Source: Tersicoccus sp. Bi-70 (GTDB lineage Bacteria; Actinomycetota; Actinomycetes; Actinomycetales; Micrococcaceae). From it: a DNA stretch of 64,000 bases. Below are positions 16,589 to 27,019 of this stretch, one piece after another (positions within the stretch are counted from its first letter, which is position 1; every line of letters begins with the position of its first letter). Under the pieces are notes generated by a model. That model was not told where the DNA came from, ran no database searches, and saw only the letters and a program-made list of their open reading frames with translations. The position numbers were made by a program, and so were the translations under genes. The stretch covers positions 1-64,000 of the forward strand of contig NZ_MIEU01000002.1 of assembly GCF_001968825.1 (NCBI RefSeq), in the 5' to 3' direction.

Positions 16589-16848
16589 GTGAGGAAGACT
16601 GCACGGCCCTCGGGGGCTGCACGGACGCGCGGATCGAGCGACTCTACGAGTACCTCGACGGCGCCCTGGCGTGGGAGGACATCGCCGAGATCAAGGCGCA
16701 CCTCGACCACTGCCCCGAGTGCGTCCAGGAGGAGGAGGTCGAGCGCGTGATCCGCACCGTGGTGCGCCGCAGCTGCGCCGAGACCGCTCCGGAGACACTC
16801 AAGGCCACGATCATCAGCCGCATCACGGCCGTGCGCGTCTCCCGCTGA
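16585..16848 (+). CDS. rsrA: mycothiol-system anti-sigma factor, RsrA type
   Basis: An 87-residue zinc-binding anti-sigma factor. The ZAS motif Hx3CxxC is present (H39, C43, C46, in HLDHCPEC), with further Cys at 6, 12 and C-terminal RRSC. Oxidation of these thiols releases zinc and frees the sigma factor in the SigR/RsrA paradigm. The gene overlaps sigH by 4 bp, ensuring equal synthesis, and is followed by a strong terminator at 16882. The cytoplasmic location and partner (the product of the upstream sigH) follow from the family and the operon. Confidence 0.93.
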   Translation: MSEEDCTALGGCTDARIERLYEYLDGALAWEDIAEIKAHLDHCPECVQEEEVERVIRTVVRRSCAETAPETLKATIISRITAVRVSR

Positions 16849-16881
16849 CGTCGTCGCCCCGGCATTCCCGCCGGGCACGCG

Positions 16882-16912
16882 GAAGGGCCCCGGACATCGT
16901 CCGGGGCCCTTC
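16882..16912 (+). terminator. strong hairpin terminator, sigH-rsrA / bL37
   Basis: A perfect 14-bp stem (16882-16895 with 16899-16912) around an ATC loop lies between the convergent rsrA and bL37 genes. By symmetry it can serve both strands. Confidence 0.8.
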
Positions 16913-16929
16913 GTCATGCCGTCAACGGC

Positions 16930-17004
16930 TCAGGTGTTCGGCCGCTTGCCGTGGTTGGCTCCACCGCGCTTGCGGTCGCGGCGCTTACGTGCCCGCTTGC
17001 TCAT
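16930..17004 (-). CDS. 50S ribosomal protein bL37 (AURKAIP1/COX24 domain)
   Basis: A 24-residue, very basic protein reading MSKRARKRRDRKRGG then ANHGKRPNT. Size and sequence match the short actinobacterial ribosomal protein bL37, known from mycobacterial ribosome structures. An AAGGAGG box stands 5 nt before the ATG at 17004, so expression is expected to be strong. The gene sits just after the sigH-rsrA operon on the opposite strand and shares its terminator region. It is too short for most gene finders and easily missed. Confidence 0.88.
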   Translation of the reverse strand: MSKRARKRRDRKRGGANHGKRPNT

Positions 17005-17190
17005 CACTGCCTCCTTCGCCGTCGGTCGTCATCGTCGCCGTCCATTCTCCCACAGTGGGAGCGGTGTTCCGGACGGCGGCCGACCACGAGCCTCCGCCGG
17101 AGGACTCCGGAGGAGGACAGCACCTGTCCGCACCGCCTCCTACACTCCTGCTTGTCAGCAGTGACCTCAGCTTGAACCGCAGGAGGAACC

Positions 17191-17589
17191 ATGGATCTGC
17201 GCTGGTACTCGATCGTCATCGACAGCCGCGACATCGCCGCGCAGGCGCGGTGGTGGGCCGAGGTGTTGAACTGGCAGGTGGTCTTCGAGTCCGACGAGGA
17301 GGCCGTGATCATCCCGCGGTGGTCGGAGGAGGAGATGGCCGCGACCCCGTTCGACCGGGTGGGCCCGGGCCTGGTGTTCGTGCCGGTGCCCGAGGAGAAG
17401 GTCGGCAAGAACCGCCTGCACCTCGACCTCGCCCCGCACACCAGCCTCGACCGCCAGGAGCAGGCCGACCGGTTGCTGGCGCTCGGGGCCACGCGTGCGG
17501 ACGTCGGTCAGGGACCGGACGTCACGTGGGACGTGTTCCGGGACCCGGAGGGCAACGAGTTCTGCCTGCTCTCCTCGCGGGACCGATAA
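17191..17589 (+). CDS. VOC (glyoxalase-like) family protein
   Basis: A 132-residue protein with the vicinal oxygen chelate fold: a beta-alpha-beta unit opening MDLRWYSIVIDSRDIAAQARWWAEVLNW, and a second ending DVFRDPEGNEFCLL, the standard closing strand with a metal-site Glu. The family includes glyoxalases, dioxygenases and resistance proteins, so the reaction cannot be assigned. The ATG at 17191 has AGGAGG about 5 nt upstream. It stands alone, convergent with the next gene. Confidence 0.85.
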   Translation: MDLRWYSIVIDSRDIAAQARWWAEVLNWQVVFESDEEAVIIPRWSEEEMAATPFDRVGPGLVFVPVPEEKVGKNRLHLDLAPHTSLDRQEQADRLLALGATRADVGQGPDVTWDVFRDPEGNEFCLLSSRDR

Positions 17590-17618
17590 CGGACACCGCC
17601 GGATCGGGACTGCCGGGA

Positions 17619-17637
17619 CCGCCGGATCATCCGGCGG
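17619..17637 (+). terminator. palindromic hairpin between convergent genes
   Basis: CCGCCGGAT and ATCCGGCGG form a 9-bp stem with a one-base centre, between the VOC stop and the stop of the next gene. There is no U tract; it may act for both strands. Confidence 0.4.
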
Positions 17638-17650
17638 ACCGACGACGTGG

Positions 17651-18265
17651 TCACGCCGGGACGGGCAGCCGCATCCACTCGTACCAGCCGCGGTGCAGCA
17701 CGAGCCACGCGAGCAGCCCGTAGCCGGCCTGCCCGGGACGGCCGTCGTTCGCGGCGAGGTCCGCCCGCCACTGCTCGTGGTGCTGCAGCGGGGTGAAGGT
17801 GTCGACGTAGATGTGCCGGCGCCGCGTGGTGACGTCGGCGAACGCGGCGGACAGGTCCGCCAGGCGCCGGTTGCGCACCGGGTCGAGTCCCGGGGGAGGC
17901 CCGACGACGATCACCGGGATGCCCTGCTGGGACGCCCCGTCGATGATGTTGGCCAGGTTGAGCCGGCTGCGCGCGCTGGAGACCTCGACGTCCAGGTCGT
18001 GCGCGGCGAGGCCCACGACGAGGCGGTTCTCCGCGCCGTCCTCGAACCGGCGGCCCACCTCGTCCTGCCAGCGGGCGGCGAGAGCCTCGGTGCCCTCCTG
18101 CGGGGCGGCGAGGGTGTAGGCGGCCAGGTCCAGGTCCTCGGTGGGGGTGCGGGCGATCACCCGGCCGAACCAGCCGAGGGCGCGGGGGTCGCCCACCCCG
18201 GCCAGCAGCTCGTCGCCGATGGCGCTGATGCGGACGGTGCGTTGCTCGAACACAGCGGAGGACAT
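17651..18265 (-). CDS. degenerate SGNH/GDSL-hydrolase-like protein
   Basis: A 204-residue protein with the layout of SGNH (GDSL) esterases but lacking the catalytic residues. The block I GDSL is GDEL (Glu19 instead of Ser). The block III GxND is replaced by GLAAHDL. The C-terminal DxxHP is replaced by NDGRPGQAGYGLLAW, with no His (D174 then G-R-P). The fold-defining parts around these blocks are intact. It should therefore not hydrolyse esters by the usual mechanism. It lies about 125 bp after kgd on the same strand, beyond a terminator hairpin. ATG 18265 is the chosen start, with a weak Shine-Dalgarno. Confidence 0.75.
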   Translation of the reverse strand: MSSAVFEQRTVRISAIGDELLAGVGDPRALGWFGRVIARTPTEDLDLAAYTLAAPQEGTEALAARWQDEVGRRFEDGAENRLVVGLAAHDLDVEVSSARSRLNLANIIDGASQQGIPVIVVGPPPGLDPVRNRRLADLSAAFADVTTRRRHIYVDTFTPLQHHEQWRADLAANDGRPGQAGYGLLAWLVLHRGWYEWMRLPVPA

Positions 18266-18354
18266 CCCTTCAGGCAGGGGACGGGGGGGCGGGAGACAGA
18301 GGTCAGACCGTTCAGGCAGGACCGGCGGGAATGGCGATCCACCGGAACGGGAGA

Positions 18355-18381
18355 GGGCGCCGTGGCCGAGCCACGGCGCCC
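18355..18381 (-). terminator. kgd terminator hairpin
   Basis: An 11-bp perfect stem (18355-18365 with 18371-18381) and a CCGAG loop lie 12 bp beyond the kgd stop. Confidence 0.7.
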
Positions 18382-18392
18382 GCTCACGTGGG

Positions 18393-21300
18393 TCAGTTCG
18401 TGGCGAACGCCGAGGAGACGAGCCCCTGCAGCTCCAGGGCGTGCCGCTTGGCCGAGCCCGTGGCGGGCGAGGCCGACGCGGGACGCGACACGAGCCGCAC
18501 CGGACGATCCAGCTGGGGAACCAGGTTCAGGCCCATGAACGGCCACGGACCCTGGTTCGCCGGCTCGTCCTGCGCCCACACGATCTCCGCGTTCGGGTAC
18601 GCGGCCAGCTGGGCGCGCACCTCCTCCAGCGGGAGCGGGTAGAGACGCTCGACGCGGACGATCGCCGTGTCGGTGATGCCCTGCTTGTCGCGGTGCGCCG
18701 CCAGATCGTAGTACAGCCGGCCCGAGACGATGACGACGCGCTTGACGTCCTCCGCCCGCAGGTTCGCCTGATCACCGATCACCGGCTGGAACGTGCCCTG
18801 CGTGAAGTCCTCGACCGAGGAGGCCGCGGCCTTGAGCCGGAGCAGCTGCTTCGGCGTGAACACGATCAGCGGCCGGCGCGGCTTGCTGAACGCGTGCCGC
18901 CGCAGCAGGTGGAAGTGCGAGGCCGGGGTGGTCGGGTTGGCCACCGTCATGTTGTCCTCAGCGCACATCGTCAGGTACCGCTCGATCCGGGCGGAGGAGT
19001 GGTCCGGGCCCTGACCCTCGTAGCCGTGCGGCAGCAGCAGGGCGAGCGAGGACCGCTGCCCCCACTTCTGCTCGGCGGAGGAGATGAACTCGTCGATGAT
19101 GGTCTGCGCCCCGTTGGCGAAGTCGCCGAACTGGGCCTCCCACAGGACGAGGGCGTCCGGACGCTCCACCGAGTAGCCGTACTCGAAGCCCATGGCCGCG
19201 TACTCGCTCAGCAGCGAGTCGTAGATCCACAGCTTCGCCTGGTCCTCGGTCAGGTGCGTCAGCGGGGTCCACTCGTCGCCGGTGATCCGGTCGTGGAACA
19301 CCGCGTGGCGCTGCACGAACGTGCCACGACGCGAGTCCTGGCCGGCGAGCCGGACGGGCACGCCCTCCATCAGCAGCGACCCGAGCGCGGCGAGCTCGCC
19401 GAAGCCCCAGTCGATGCCGCCCTCGCGGGACATCTGCTCGCGCTTCTCGAGCAGCGCCTTGAGCTTCGGGTGCACCGTGAAGCCCTCGGGGATGTCCAGG
19501 TGCGCCTGCCCGATCCGGGCGAGCCGGTCCACGCTGATCGCCGTCGAGTCCGGCACGCTGTTGCCGCCGTCGTCCTCCTGCTGCGCGGTCGGGCGCTCGA
19601 GGTCGGAGACCGCCTCGCTGTCCCGGGAGACCACGGGCATCGGCGACGTCTGGGCGGCGTGCGTCTCGGAGAACACCCGCTCGAGGCGCTCCTGGTAGTC
19701 CTTGAGTGCCTGGTCCGCCTCCTCCTGGCTGATGTCGCCGCGGCCGACGAGGGCCTCGGTGTACAGCTTCCGGGTGGAGCGCTTGTGCTCGATCAGCGTG
19801 TACATCATCGGCTGCGTCATCGAGGGGTCGTCACCCTCGTTGTGACCGCGGCGCCGGTAGCTGATCATGTCGATCACGACGTCCTTGTGGAACCGCTGGC
19901 GGTAGGCGAACGCCATCTGCGCGACGCGCACCACGGACTCCGGGTCGTCCCCGTTGACGTGGAAGATCGGCGCCTGCACCATCCGGGCGACGTCGGTCGA
20001 GTAGACCGAGGAGCGCCCTGACGACGGGGCCGTGGTGAAGCCCACCTGGTTGTTGACGATCACGTGGATCGTGCCGCCGGTGCGGTAGCCGCGCAGCTGG
20101 GAGAGGTTCAGCGTCTCCGCGACCACGCCCTGGCCCGCGAACGCGGCGTCACCGTGCACCTGGACGGCGAGCACCGGGAACGAGGTGGGGCCGTCGGAGC
20201 CCTGGTTCAGCCGGTCCTGCTTCGCCCGGACGATGCCCTCGACGACGCCGTCGACGGCCTCGAGGTGGGACGGGTTGGCGGCCAGGTAGACCTTGGTCCG
20301 GTTGCCCCGCTCGGAGACGAAGGAGCCCTCGGTGCCGAGGTGGTACTTCACGTCGCCGGAGCCCTGCACGGACTTCGGGTCCACGGTGCCCTCGAACTCG
20401 CGGAAGACCTGCGCGTAGGTCTTGCCGGCGATGTTGGTCAGGACGTTGAGCCGGCCGCGGTGCGCCATCCCGATGGCCACCTCGTCGAGCCCGTCGTCCG
20501 CCGCGTCGTCCATGATCGCGTCGAGCAGCGGGATCAGCGACTCGCTGCCCTCGAGGGAGAAGCGCTTCTGCCCGACGAACTTGGTCTGCAGGAACGTCTC
20601 GAACGCCTCGGCCGCGTTGAGCTTGCCGAGGATGTGCAGCTGCTCCTCACGGTCCGGCTTCTTGTACGGGTGCTCCAGCCGGTCCTGGAACCACTGGCGT
20701 TCCTCGGGGGACTGGATGTGCATGTACTCGATGCCGACGTTGCGGCAGTACGCGTCGCGCAGCACGCCGAGGACGTCGCGCAGCAGCAGCTTGGGCTTGT
20801 CGCCGAAGCCGCCGGTCGGCCACTCCCGGTCCAGGTCCCACAGGGTGAGGCCGTGGGTGCGGATGTCGAGGTCCGGGTGCTTGCGCTGGACGTACTCGAG
20901 GGGGTTGATGTCGGCCATCAGGTGGCCGCGCACGCGGTACGCGTGGATGAGCTGCTGGATCCGGGCGACCTTGTTGATCTGCTCGATCGGGTCGACCTGC
21001 ACGTCCTGCGCCCAGCGGATCGGCTCGTAGGGGATCCGCAGCACCTCGAAGATGTGGTCCCAGAAGTCCTGCTCGCCGAGGAGCAGCTGGTGCACGAGGC
21101 GCAGGAACTCGCCGCTGCCGGCGCCCTGGATCACCCGGTGGTCGTAGGTCGAGGTCAGCGTGATGATCTTGCTGATCGCGTGCTTGGCGAGCGTCTTCTC
21201 GCTGGAGCCCTGGAACTCGGCGGGGTACTCGAGCGCGCCGACGCCGATGATCGCGGCCTGGCCGGCGGAGAGCCGCGGCACGGAGTGCACGGTGCCGATG

Positions 21301-22253
21301 CCGCCCGGGTTGGTCAGGGAGACCGTGGTCCCGGCGTAGTCCTCCATGGTCAGCTTGTTGTCGCGGGCCCGCTTGATCAGTCCCTCGTAGGCCGTCCAGA
21401 ACTCGACGAAATTCATCGTCTCGGCCTTCTTGATGTTCGGCACCACGAGCGTGCGCGTGCCGTCGGGCTTCGGCAGGTCGATGGCGATGCCGAAGTTCAC
21501 GTGCGCCGGCTGCACGGCGGTGGGCTTGCCGTCGACCACCTCGTAGCGCACGTTCTGCGACGGGAACGCGGCCAGGGCCCGCACGACGGCGAAGCCGATG
21601 AGGTGGGTGAAGGAGACCTTGCCGCCCTGCGCCCGGCGCAGGTGGTTGTTGATCACGATGCGGTTGTCGACCAGCAGCTTCGCCGGCACGGCCCGCACGG
21701 TGGTGGCGGTCGGCACGGTGAGGCTGGCGTCCATGTTCGCGGCGACGGCCTTCGCGACACCCTTGAGGACGGTGCGCGTGTCCTCCTCGGTGCGCTGGTC
21801 GCGGTCGTTCGCGGGCAGCTGCGCCGGGATGGGGGTGCGGATGCGGGTGCTGTTGGTGCCCGGCTCCGCGATCGGGACGGGCTTGGCGCCCAGGATCGTC
21901 GAGCGGGAGCCCTTCGCGTCGGCGTCGGGGTCGGCGGGGTTGGTCGCCGGGCCCTCGTCGCTCACGTCAGAACCGGTCCCGCGCGACTCCTCGGGGGAGC
22001 GCTGCTGCGGCGCCCGGTCCTGCGAGGGCTGCGCCTGGGGAACACGATTGCCGTTGGAGGACGCCGGGGCGGGGGAGGCGGCACCGTTGCCCGCCTGTCC
22101 GTTCGGGGCGTCCGCGTCGAACGAGTCGAAGATCGGCCACCACTTCTGGTCGACCGAATTCCGGTCCTTGACGAACTGTTCGTACAGTTCGTCGACGAGC
22201 CACTCGTTGCCCGCGAACTCCTCGGGAATGCGCTGGTGTGGTTGGTGTGGCAA
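18393..22253 (-). CDS. kgd: multifunctional 2-oxoglutarate decarboxylase/dehydrogenase E1-E2 (Kgd)
   Basis: A 1286-residue actinobacterial Kgd. An N-terminal segment (IPEEFAGNEWLVDELYEQF) and a disordered Pro/Ala/Gln linker (about 45-115) precede an E2 succinyltransferase domain, whose catalytic His is in TYDHRVIQGAGSGEF. The thiamine-diphosphate E1 part follows (GMAHRGRLNVL, then VHGDAAFAGQG with the ThDP/Mg site). It lacks its own lipoyl domain, as usual, and must use another lipoyl carrier in the TCA complex. I chose TTG 22253 because homologues begin MPxQPxxRxPEEF and GGAAGAGG lies 8 nt upstream; an in-frame GTG at 22289 would add 12 residues. Confidence 0.95.
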   Translation of the reverse strand: MPHQPHQRIPEEFAGNEWLVDELYEQFVKDRNSVDQKWWPIFDSFDADAPNGQAGNGAASPAPASSNGNRVPQAQPSQDRAPQQRSPEESRGTGSDVSDEGPATNPADPDADAKGSRSTILGAKPVPIAEPGTNSTRIRTPIPAQLPANDRDQRTEEDTRTVLKGVAKAVAANMDASLTVPTATTVRAVPAKLLVDNRIVINNHLRRAQGGKVSFTHLIGFAVVRALAAFPSQNVRYEVVDGKPTAVQPAHVNFGIAIDLPKPDGTRTLVVPNIKKAETMNFVEFWTAYEGLIKRARDNKLTMEDYAGTTVSLTNPGGIGTVHSVPRLSAGQAAIIGVGALEYPAEFQGSSEKTLAKHAISKIITLTSTYDHRVIQGAGSGEFLRLVHQLLLGEQDFWDHIFEVLRIPYEPIRWAQDVQVDPIEQINKVARIQQLIHAYRVRGHLMADINPLEYVQRKHPDLDIRTHGLTLWDLDREWPTGGFGDKPKLLLRDVLGVLRDAYCRNVGIEYMHIQSPEERQWFQDRLEHPYKKPDREEQLHILGKLNAAEAFETFLQTKFVGQKRFSLEGSESLIPLLDAIMDDAADDGLDEVAIGMAHRGRLNVLTNIAGKTYAQVFREFEGTVDPKSVQGSGDVKYHLGTEGSFVSERGNRTKVYLAANPSHLEAVDGVVEGIVRAKQDRLNQGSDGPTSFPVLAVQVHGDAAFAGQGVVAETLNLSQLRGYRTGGTIHVIVNNQVGFTTAPSSGRSSVYSTDVARMVQAPIFHVNGDDPESVVRVAQMAFAYRQRFHKDVVIDMISYRRRGHNEGDDPSMTQPMMYTLIEHKRSTRKLYTEALVGRGDISQEEADQALKDYQERLERVFSETHAAQTSPMPVVSRDSEAVSDLERPTAQQEDDGGNSVPDSTAISVDRLARIGQAHLDIPEGFTVHPKLKALLEKREQMSREGGIDWGFGELAALGSLLMEGVPVRLAGQDSRRGTFVQRHAVFHDRITGDEWTPLTHLTEDQAKLWIYDSLLSEYAAMGFEYGYSVERPDALVLWEAQFGDFANGAQTIIDEFISSAEQKWGQRSSLALLLPHGYEGQGPDHSSARIERYLTMCAEDNMTVANPTTPASHFHLLRRHAFSKPRRPLIVFTPKQLLRLKAAASSVEDFTQGTFQPVIGDQANLRAEDVKRVVIVSGRLYYDLAAHRDKQGITDTAIVRVERLYPLPLEEVRAQLAAYPNAEIVWAQDEPANQGPWPFMGLNLVPQLDRPVRLVSRPASASPATGSAKRHALELQGLVSSAFATN

Positions 22254-24072
<1,819 letters not shown>

Positions 24073-24090
24073 GCGGCGAACCACACCTCC

Positions 24091-24112
24091 CGGACCGGGG
24101 CGGGGCGGTCCG
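24091..24112 (+). terminator. weak hairpin after guaB1
   Basis: CGGACCG and CGGTCCG form a 7-bp stem 19 bp beyond the guaB1 stop. There is no U tract. Confidence 0.4.
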
Positions 24113-24166
24113 TCACGGCCGGAGGCGCCGGCAGCATTCGCTCGGCTTCCGGTCGGAGGGCTCTTG

Positions 24167-24333
24167 TAGACTGGAACTCTTATGGGAAGACACTCACCCC
24201 GCCGATCCATGAGGAGCCACCCGGGCGCAGCTGACGCTGCCCCGGGTCGAAGTTCCTCCAGGCCCCTCGGGGCCTTCCGCACGAGCCCCGCCCCGCGGGC
24301 GACCCGGCCGCCGTGGCCGCACCGGAGCCGTTG
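24167..24333 (+). promoter_or_regulatory. structured leader of the DUF21-CBS operon
   Basis: A TAGACT -10 box (24167-24172) starts a region containing two hairpins. The first is a 12-bp stem with one bulge (24219-24247); the second is AGGCCC/GGGCCT (24260-24275). A 50-codon frame (24182-24334) runs through it and ends in a TGATG overlap with the downstream start. It resembles a regulated leader but matches no riboswitch I recognise. Confidence 0.4.
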
Positions 24334-24334
24334 A
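24182..24334 (+). CDS. possible leader ORF, 50 codons
   Basis: The frame starts ATGGGAAGACAC, 9 bp after a TAGACT box, and its TGA shares the A of the downstream ATG (TGATG at 24332-24336). The product would be Arg/Ser/Pro-rich and resembles no known protein. It may be a coupling leader whose translation feeds the hemolysin-like gene, or it may be chance; composition alone does not decide. Confidence 0.3.
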   Translation: MGRHSPRRSMRSHPGAADAAPGRSSSRPLGAFRTSPAPRATRPPWPHRSR

Positions 24335-25815
24335 TGGAATGGCTGCTCCTGGTCGCCGGCATCCTGCTCGTCCTCGGCACCGGCTTCTTCGTCGCCGTCG
24401 AGTTCTCCCTCGTCGCCCTCGACCAGACGCAGGTCCAGCGCTCCGTCGCGGCCGGTGAACCCGGCGCCGAAGCGCTCCTGCGCTGCCTCAAGAGCCTCTC
24501 GACCCAGCTCTCCAGCTGCCAGCTCGGCATCACGCTGACCACGCTGCTCACCGGTTACGTGATGGAGCCGTCGCTGGCGACCCTGCTCGGCGGCCCGCTC
24601 GCCGCGGTCGGGGTGCCCGAGGGACTGCAGCACGGCGTCGCGCTGGTGGTGGCGATGATCGTCGCCACCCTGTTCTCGATGCTGCTCGGCGAGCTCGTGC
24701 CCAAGAACATCGCCATCGCGATGGCGCTGCCGCTCGGCCGCGCCCTGGCCCGGCCGCAGTTGATGTTCACGGCCGTGTTCAAGCCGGCCATCGTGGTGCT
24801 CAACGGCTTCGCCAACCGCATCCTCCACCTGCTCGGTCTCGAGGCGAAGGAGGAACTCTCCGGGGCGCGTTCGCCCGAGGAGCTCTCCTCGATGGTGCGA
24901 CGCTCGGCCCAGCTGGGCACGCTCGACGCCGGCACCGCGACGTTCGTCTCCCGGACGCTGGGCTTCGCCAGCCAGACGGCCGCCGACGTGATGACCCCCC
25001 GGCCCCGGATGTCCTCGGTGGACGACGAGGCCACGGTCGCCGACGTCGTCGAACTCGCCCGCAGCACCGGGTACTCCCGGTTCCCCGTCCTCGGCTCCTC
25101 GGTCGACGAGATCCGCGGCGTCGTGCACGTGAAGAAGGCGATCGGCGTGCCCGCCGAGCGGCGCCCGCACCTGGCCGTCGGCGTCATCATGACCGACGTG
25201 CTGCGCGTGCCCGAGACCGTCCACCTCGACGCGCTGCTCGCCGAACTGCGCGACGGCAACCTCCAGCTGGCCGTGGTGCTGGACGAGTACGGCGGCACCG
25301 CCGGCATCGTCACCCTGGAGGACCTGGTCGAGGAGATCGTCGGGGAGGTCTCCGACGAGCACGACCGGGTCAAGCCCGGCGTACTGCAGAGCGCGGCGGG
25401 GGACTGGTACTTCCCCGGCCTGATGCGCCCCGACGAGGTCAGCGAGCAGATCCCCGGCCTCACCGTGCCCGACGAGTCCGGGTACGAGACGGTCGGCGGC
25501 TACCTGATGAGCGAGCTCGGCCGCATCCCGGCCACCGGGGACACCGTCGACCTCGAGTCCGGCGTCCTCACCGTCGAGCGCATGGACGGCCGGCGCATCG
25601 ACCGGATCCGGTTCACGCAGCTGCCCGACGACGCCGCCCAGCCCGATGAGACCTCCCAGCCCGACGACGCCGCCCAGCCCCACGACGCGTCCCAGCCCGC
25701 GCGTGCCGTGCCCGCCCGCGGTGCGCACGCCGTCCCACCGGTGGAGCGGTCCGCAAGGGAGCCGTCCGGCTCGCACGCCGTCACCTCGACCGAGACGGGA
25801 GGGCCCGTCCGATGA
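24334..25815 (+). CDS. DUF21-CBS-CorC/HlyC family membrane protein
   Basis: A 493-residue hemolysin-family (CNNM/CorC-type) protein. The order is a DUF21 transmembrane domain (about residues 1-195, with STQLSSCQLGITLTTLLTGYVMEP and GELVPKNIAI), two CBS motifs (about 220-335), and a C-terminal CorC_HlyC domain (GDWYFPGLMRPDEVSEQIPGL, then VGGYLMSELGRIP). CNNM/CorC proteins are linked to Mg2+ efflux; hemolysis is not implied. A repeated acidic tail (DDAAQPDETSQP units) follows. ATG 24334 has GGAG 7 nt upstream and starts MEWLLLVAG, the usual beginning; a GTG at 24313 is possible. It overlaps the next gene by ATGA. Confidence 0.9.
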   Translation: MEWLLLVAGILLVLGTGFFVAVEFSLVALDQTQVQRSVAAGEPGAEALLRCLKSLSTQLSSCQLGITLTTLLTGYVMEPSLATLLGGPLAAVGVPEGLQHGVALVVAMIVATLFSMLLGELVPKNIAIAMALPLGRALARPQLMFTAVFKPAIVVLNGFANRILHLLGLEAKEELSGARSPEELSSMVRRSAQLGTLDAGTATFVSRTLGFASQTAADVMTPRPRMSSVDDEATVADVVELARSTGYSRFPVLGSSVDEIRGVVHVKKAIGVPAERRPHLAVGVIMTDVLRVPETVHLDALLAELRDGNLQLAVVLDEYGGTAGIVTLEDLVEEIVGEVSDEHDRVKPGVLQSAAGDWYFPGLMRPDEVSEQIPGLTVPDESGYETVGGYLMSELGRIPATGDTVDLESGVLTVERMDGRRIDRIRFTQLPDDAAQPDETSQPDDAAQPHDASQPARAVPARGAHAVPPVERSAREPSGSHAVTSTETGGPVR

Positions 25816-26867
25816 GTGACTGGTTGGGCATTCTCTGGCTCGTCGTCCTGCTGATCGGCAACGCGTTCTTCGTCGGTGCCGAGTTCGCCATCATGTCCGC
25901 TCGGCGCAGCCAGATCGAGCCGTTGGCCGAGACCGGGAACCGCCGGGCGAGGACCACCCTGTGGGCGATGGAGCACGTCTCCCTCATGCTCGCCTGCGCG
26001 CAGCTGGGCATCACCGTCTGCTCCCTGCTGATCCTGCAGGTCGCGGAGCCGGCCATCCACCACCTGATCGCCGATCCGCTCGAGGCCGTCGGGCTCTCGT
26101 ACGAGGTGGCCTCCGTCGTCGGGTTCGCCGCCGCGCTGCTGATCGTCACGTTCCTGCACGTCACCCTCGGGGAGATGGTGCCGAAGAACATCTCCGTCTC
26201 CGTCGCGGACCGCGCCGCCCTGGTGCTGGCCCCGCCGCTGGTGTTCATCGGCCGCCTCGTCAAGCACGTCATCATGGCGTTGAACTGGACGGCCAACCAC
26301 GTGGTGCGCCTCGTCGGCGTCCAGCCGAAGGACGAGGTCACCTCGACCTTCACCCTGGACGAGCTGTCCTCGATCGTGGAGGAGTCCACGCGCACCGGGC
26401 TGGTGGACGACGAGGCGGGCATCATCTCCGGGGCGCTCGAGTTCTCCGGGCACCACGCGCGGGACACCATGGTCGGGGTCGAGGACCTCGTGACCATCGG
26501 CGTCGGCGCGACGCCGGAGGAGTTCGAGCGCATGGTCGGGCGGACCGGCTACTCCCGGTTCGTGTTCGTGGACGAGACGGGCAACCTCACGGGCTACCTG
26601 CACCTGAAGGACGTCCTCGGCATCGACCCGGCCGCCCACCAGCGGCCGATCCCCGAGTCGCAGGTGCGGACGCTGGTCAACCTCGCCCCCGACGAGGAGG
26701 TGGAGGACGCGCTGGCCCTGATGCAGCGCACCGGCTCGCACCTGGCCCGCGTCATCGACGGCCGCGGCCGGACCCTCGGCGTGCTGTTCCTCGAGGACAT
26801 CATCGAACAGCTGGTCGGGGAGATCCGCGACGCGACCCAGACGCAGGACTCCCGCCGCCACGGGTGA
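25812..26867 (+). CDS. DUF21-CBS membrane protein, short form
   Basis: A 351-residue paralogue of the preceding gene product. It keeps the DUF21 membrane domain (NAFFVGAEFAIMSARRSQIE, LACAQLGITVCSLL, GEMVPKNISV) and the CBS pair (ARDTMVGVEDLVTI through FLEDIIEQLVGEI), but it lacks the CorC_HlyC C-terminal domain. It is coupled by ATGA to the first protein, so the two may form a hetero-oligomer, which is inference. A magnesium or other divalent-ion efflux role follows from the family only. Confidence 0.9.
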   Translation: MSDWLGILWLVVLLIGNAFFVGAEFAIMSARRSQIEPLAETGNRRARTTLWAMEHVSLMLACAQLGITVCSLLILQVAEPAIHHLIADPLEAVGLSYEVASVVGFAAALLIVTFLHVTLGEMVPKNISVSVADRAALVLAPPLVFIGRLVKHVIMALNWTANHVVRLVGVQPKDEVTSTFTLDELSSIVEESTRTGLVDDEAGIISGALEFSGHHARDTMVGVEDLVTIGVGATPEEFERMVGRTGYSRFVFVDETGNLTGYLHLKDVLGIDPAAHQRPIPESQVRTLVNLAPDEEVEDALALMQRTGSHLARVIDGRGRTLGVLFLEDIIEQLVGEIRDATQTQDSRRHG

Positions 26868-26903
26868 CGACATGAGCGCCGGGCCACGTCGGCGCCAGAT
26901 GCG

Positions 26904-26928
26904 AATCGTTCGCGATTGCGGTTAGGAT
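26904..26928 (+). promoter_or_regulatory. candidate zinc-operon promoter with palindromic operator
   Basis: AATCG-TTCG-CGATT (26904-26917) is a perfect palindrome lying just upstream of a TAGGAT -10 box (26923-26928). Its position suits a Zur-type operator for the transporter operon, although the match to published Zur boxes is only partial. Confidence 0.4.
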
Positions 26929-27019
26929 GAAGACGGTCGCTTGATGCGACTCGTTGTCATCTACCGCCGTCGGCCGCCGTTCCACTCGGCCGGCACCCCT
27001 CCCGGAACCGAGGTCCCCT

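Noticed and set aside
24073-24333. Known Mg2+ or Mn2+ riboswitch before the DUF21-CBS genes
   Set aside because: The hairpins do not match the conserved cores of the M-box or yybP-ykoY elements that I can recall.
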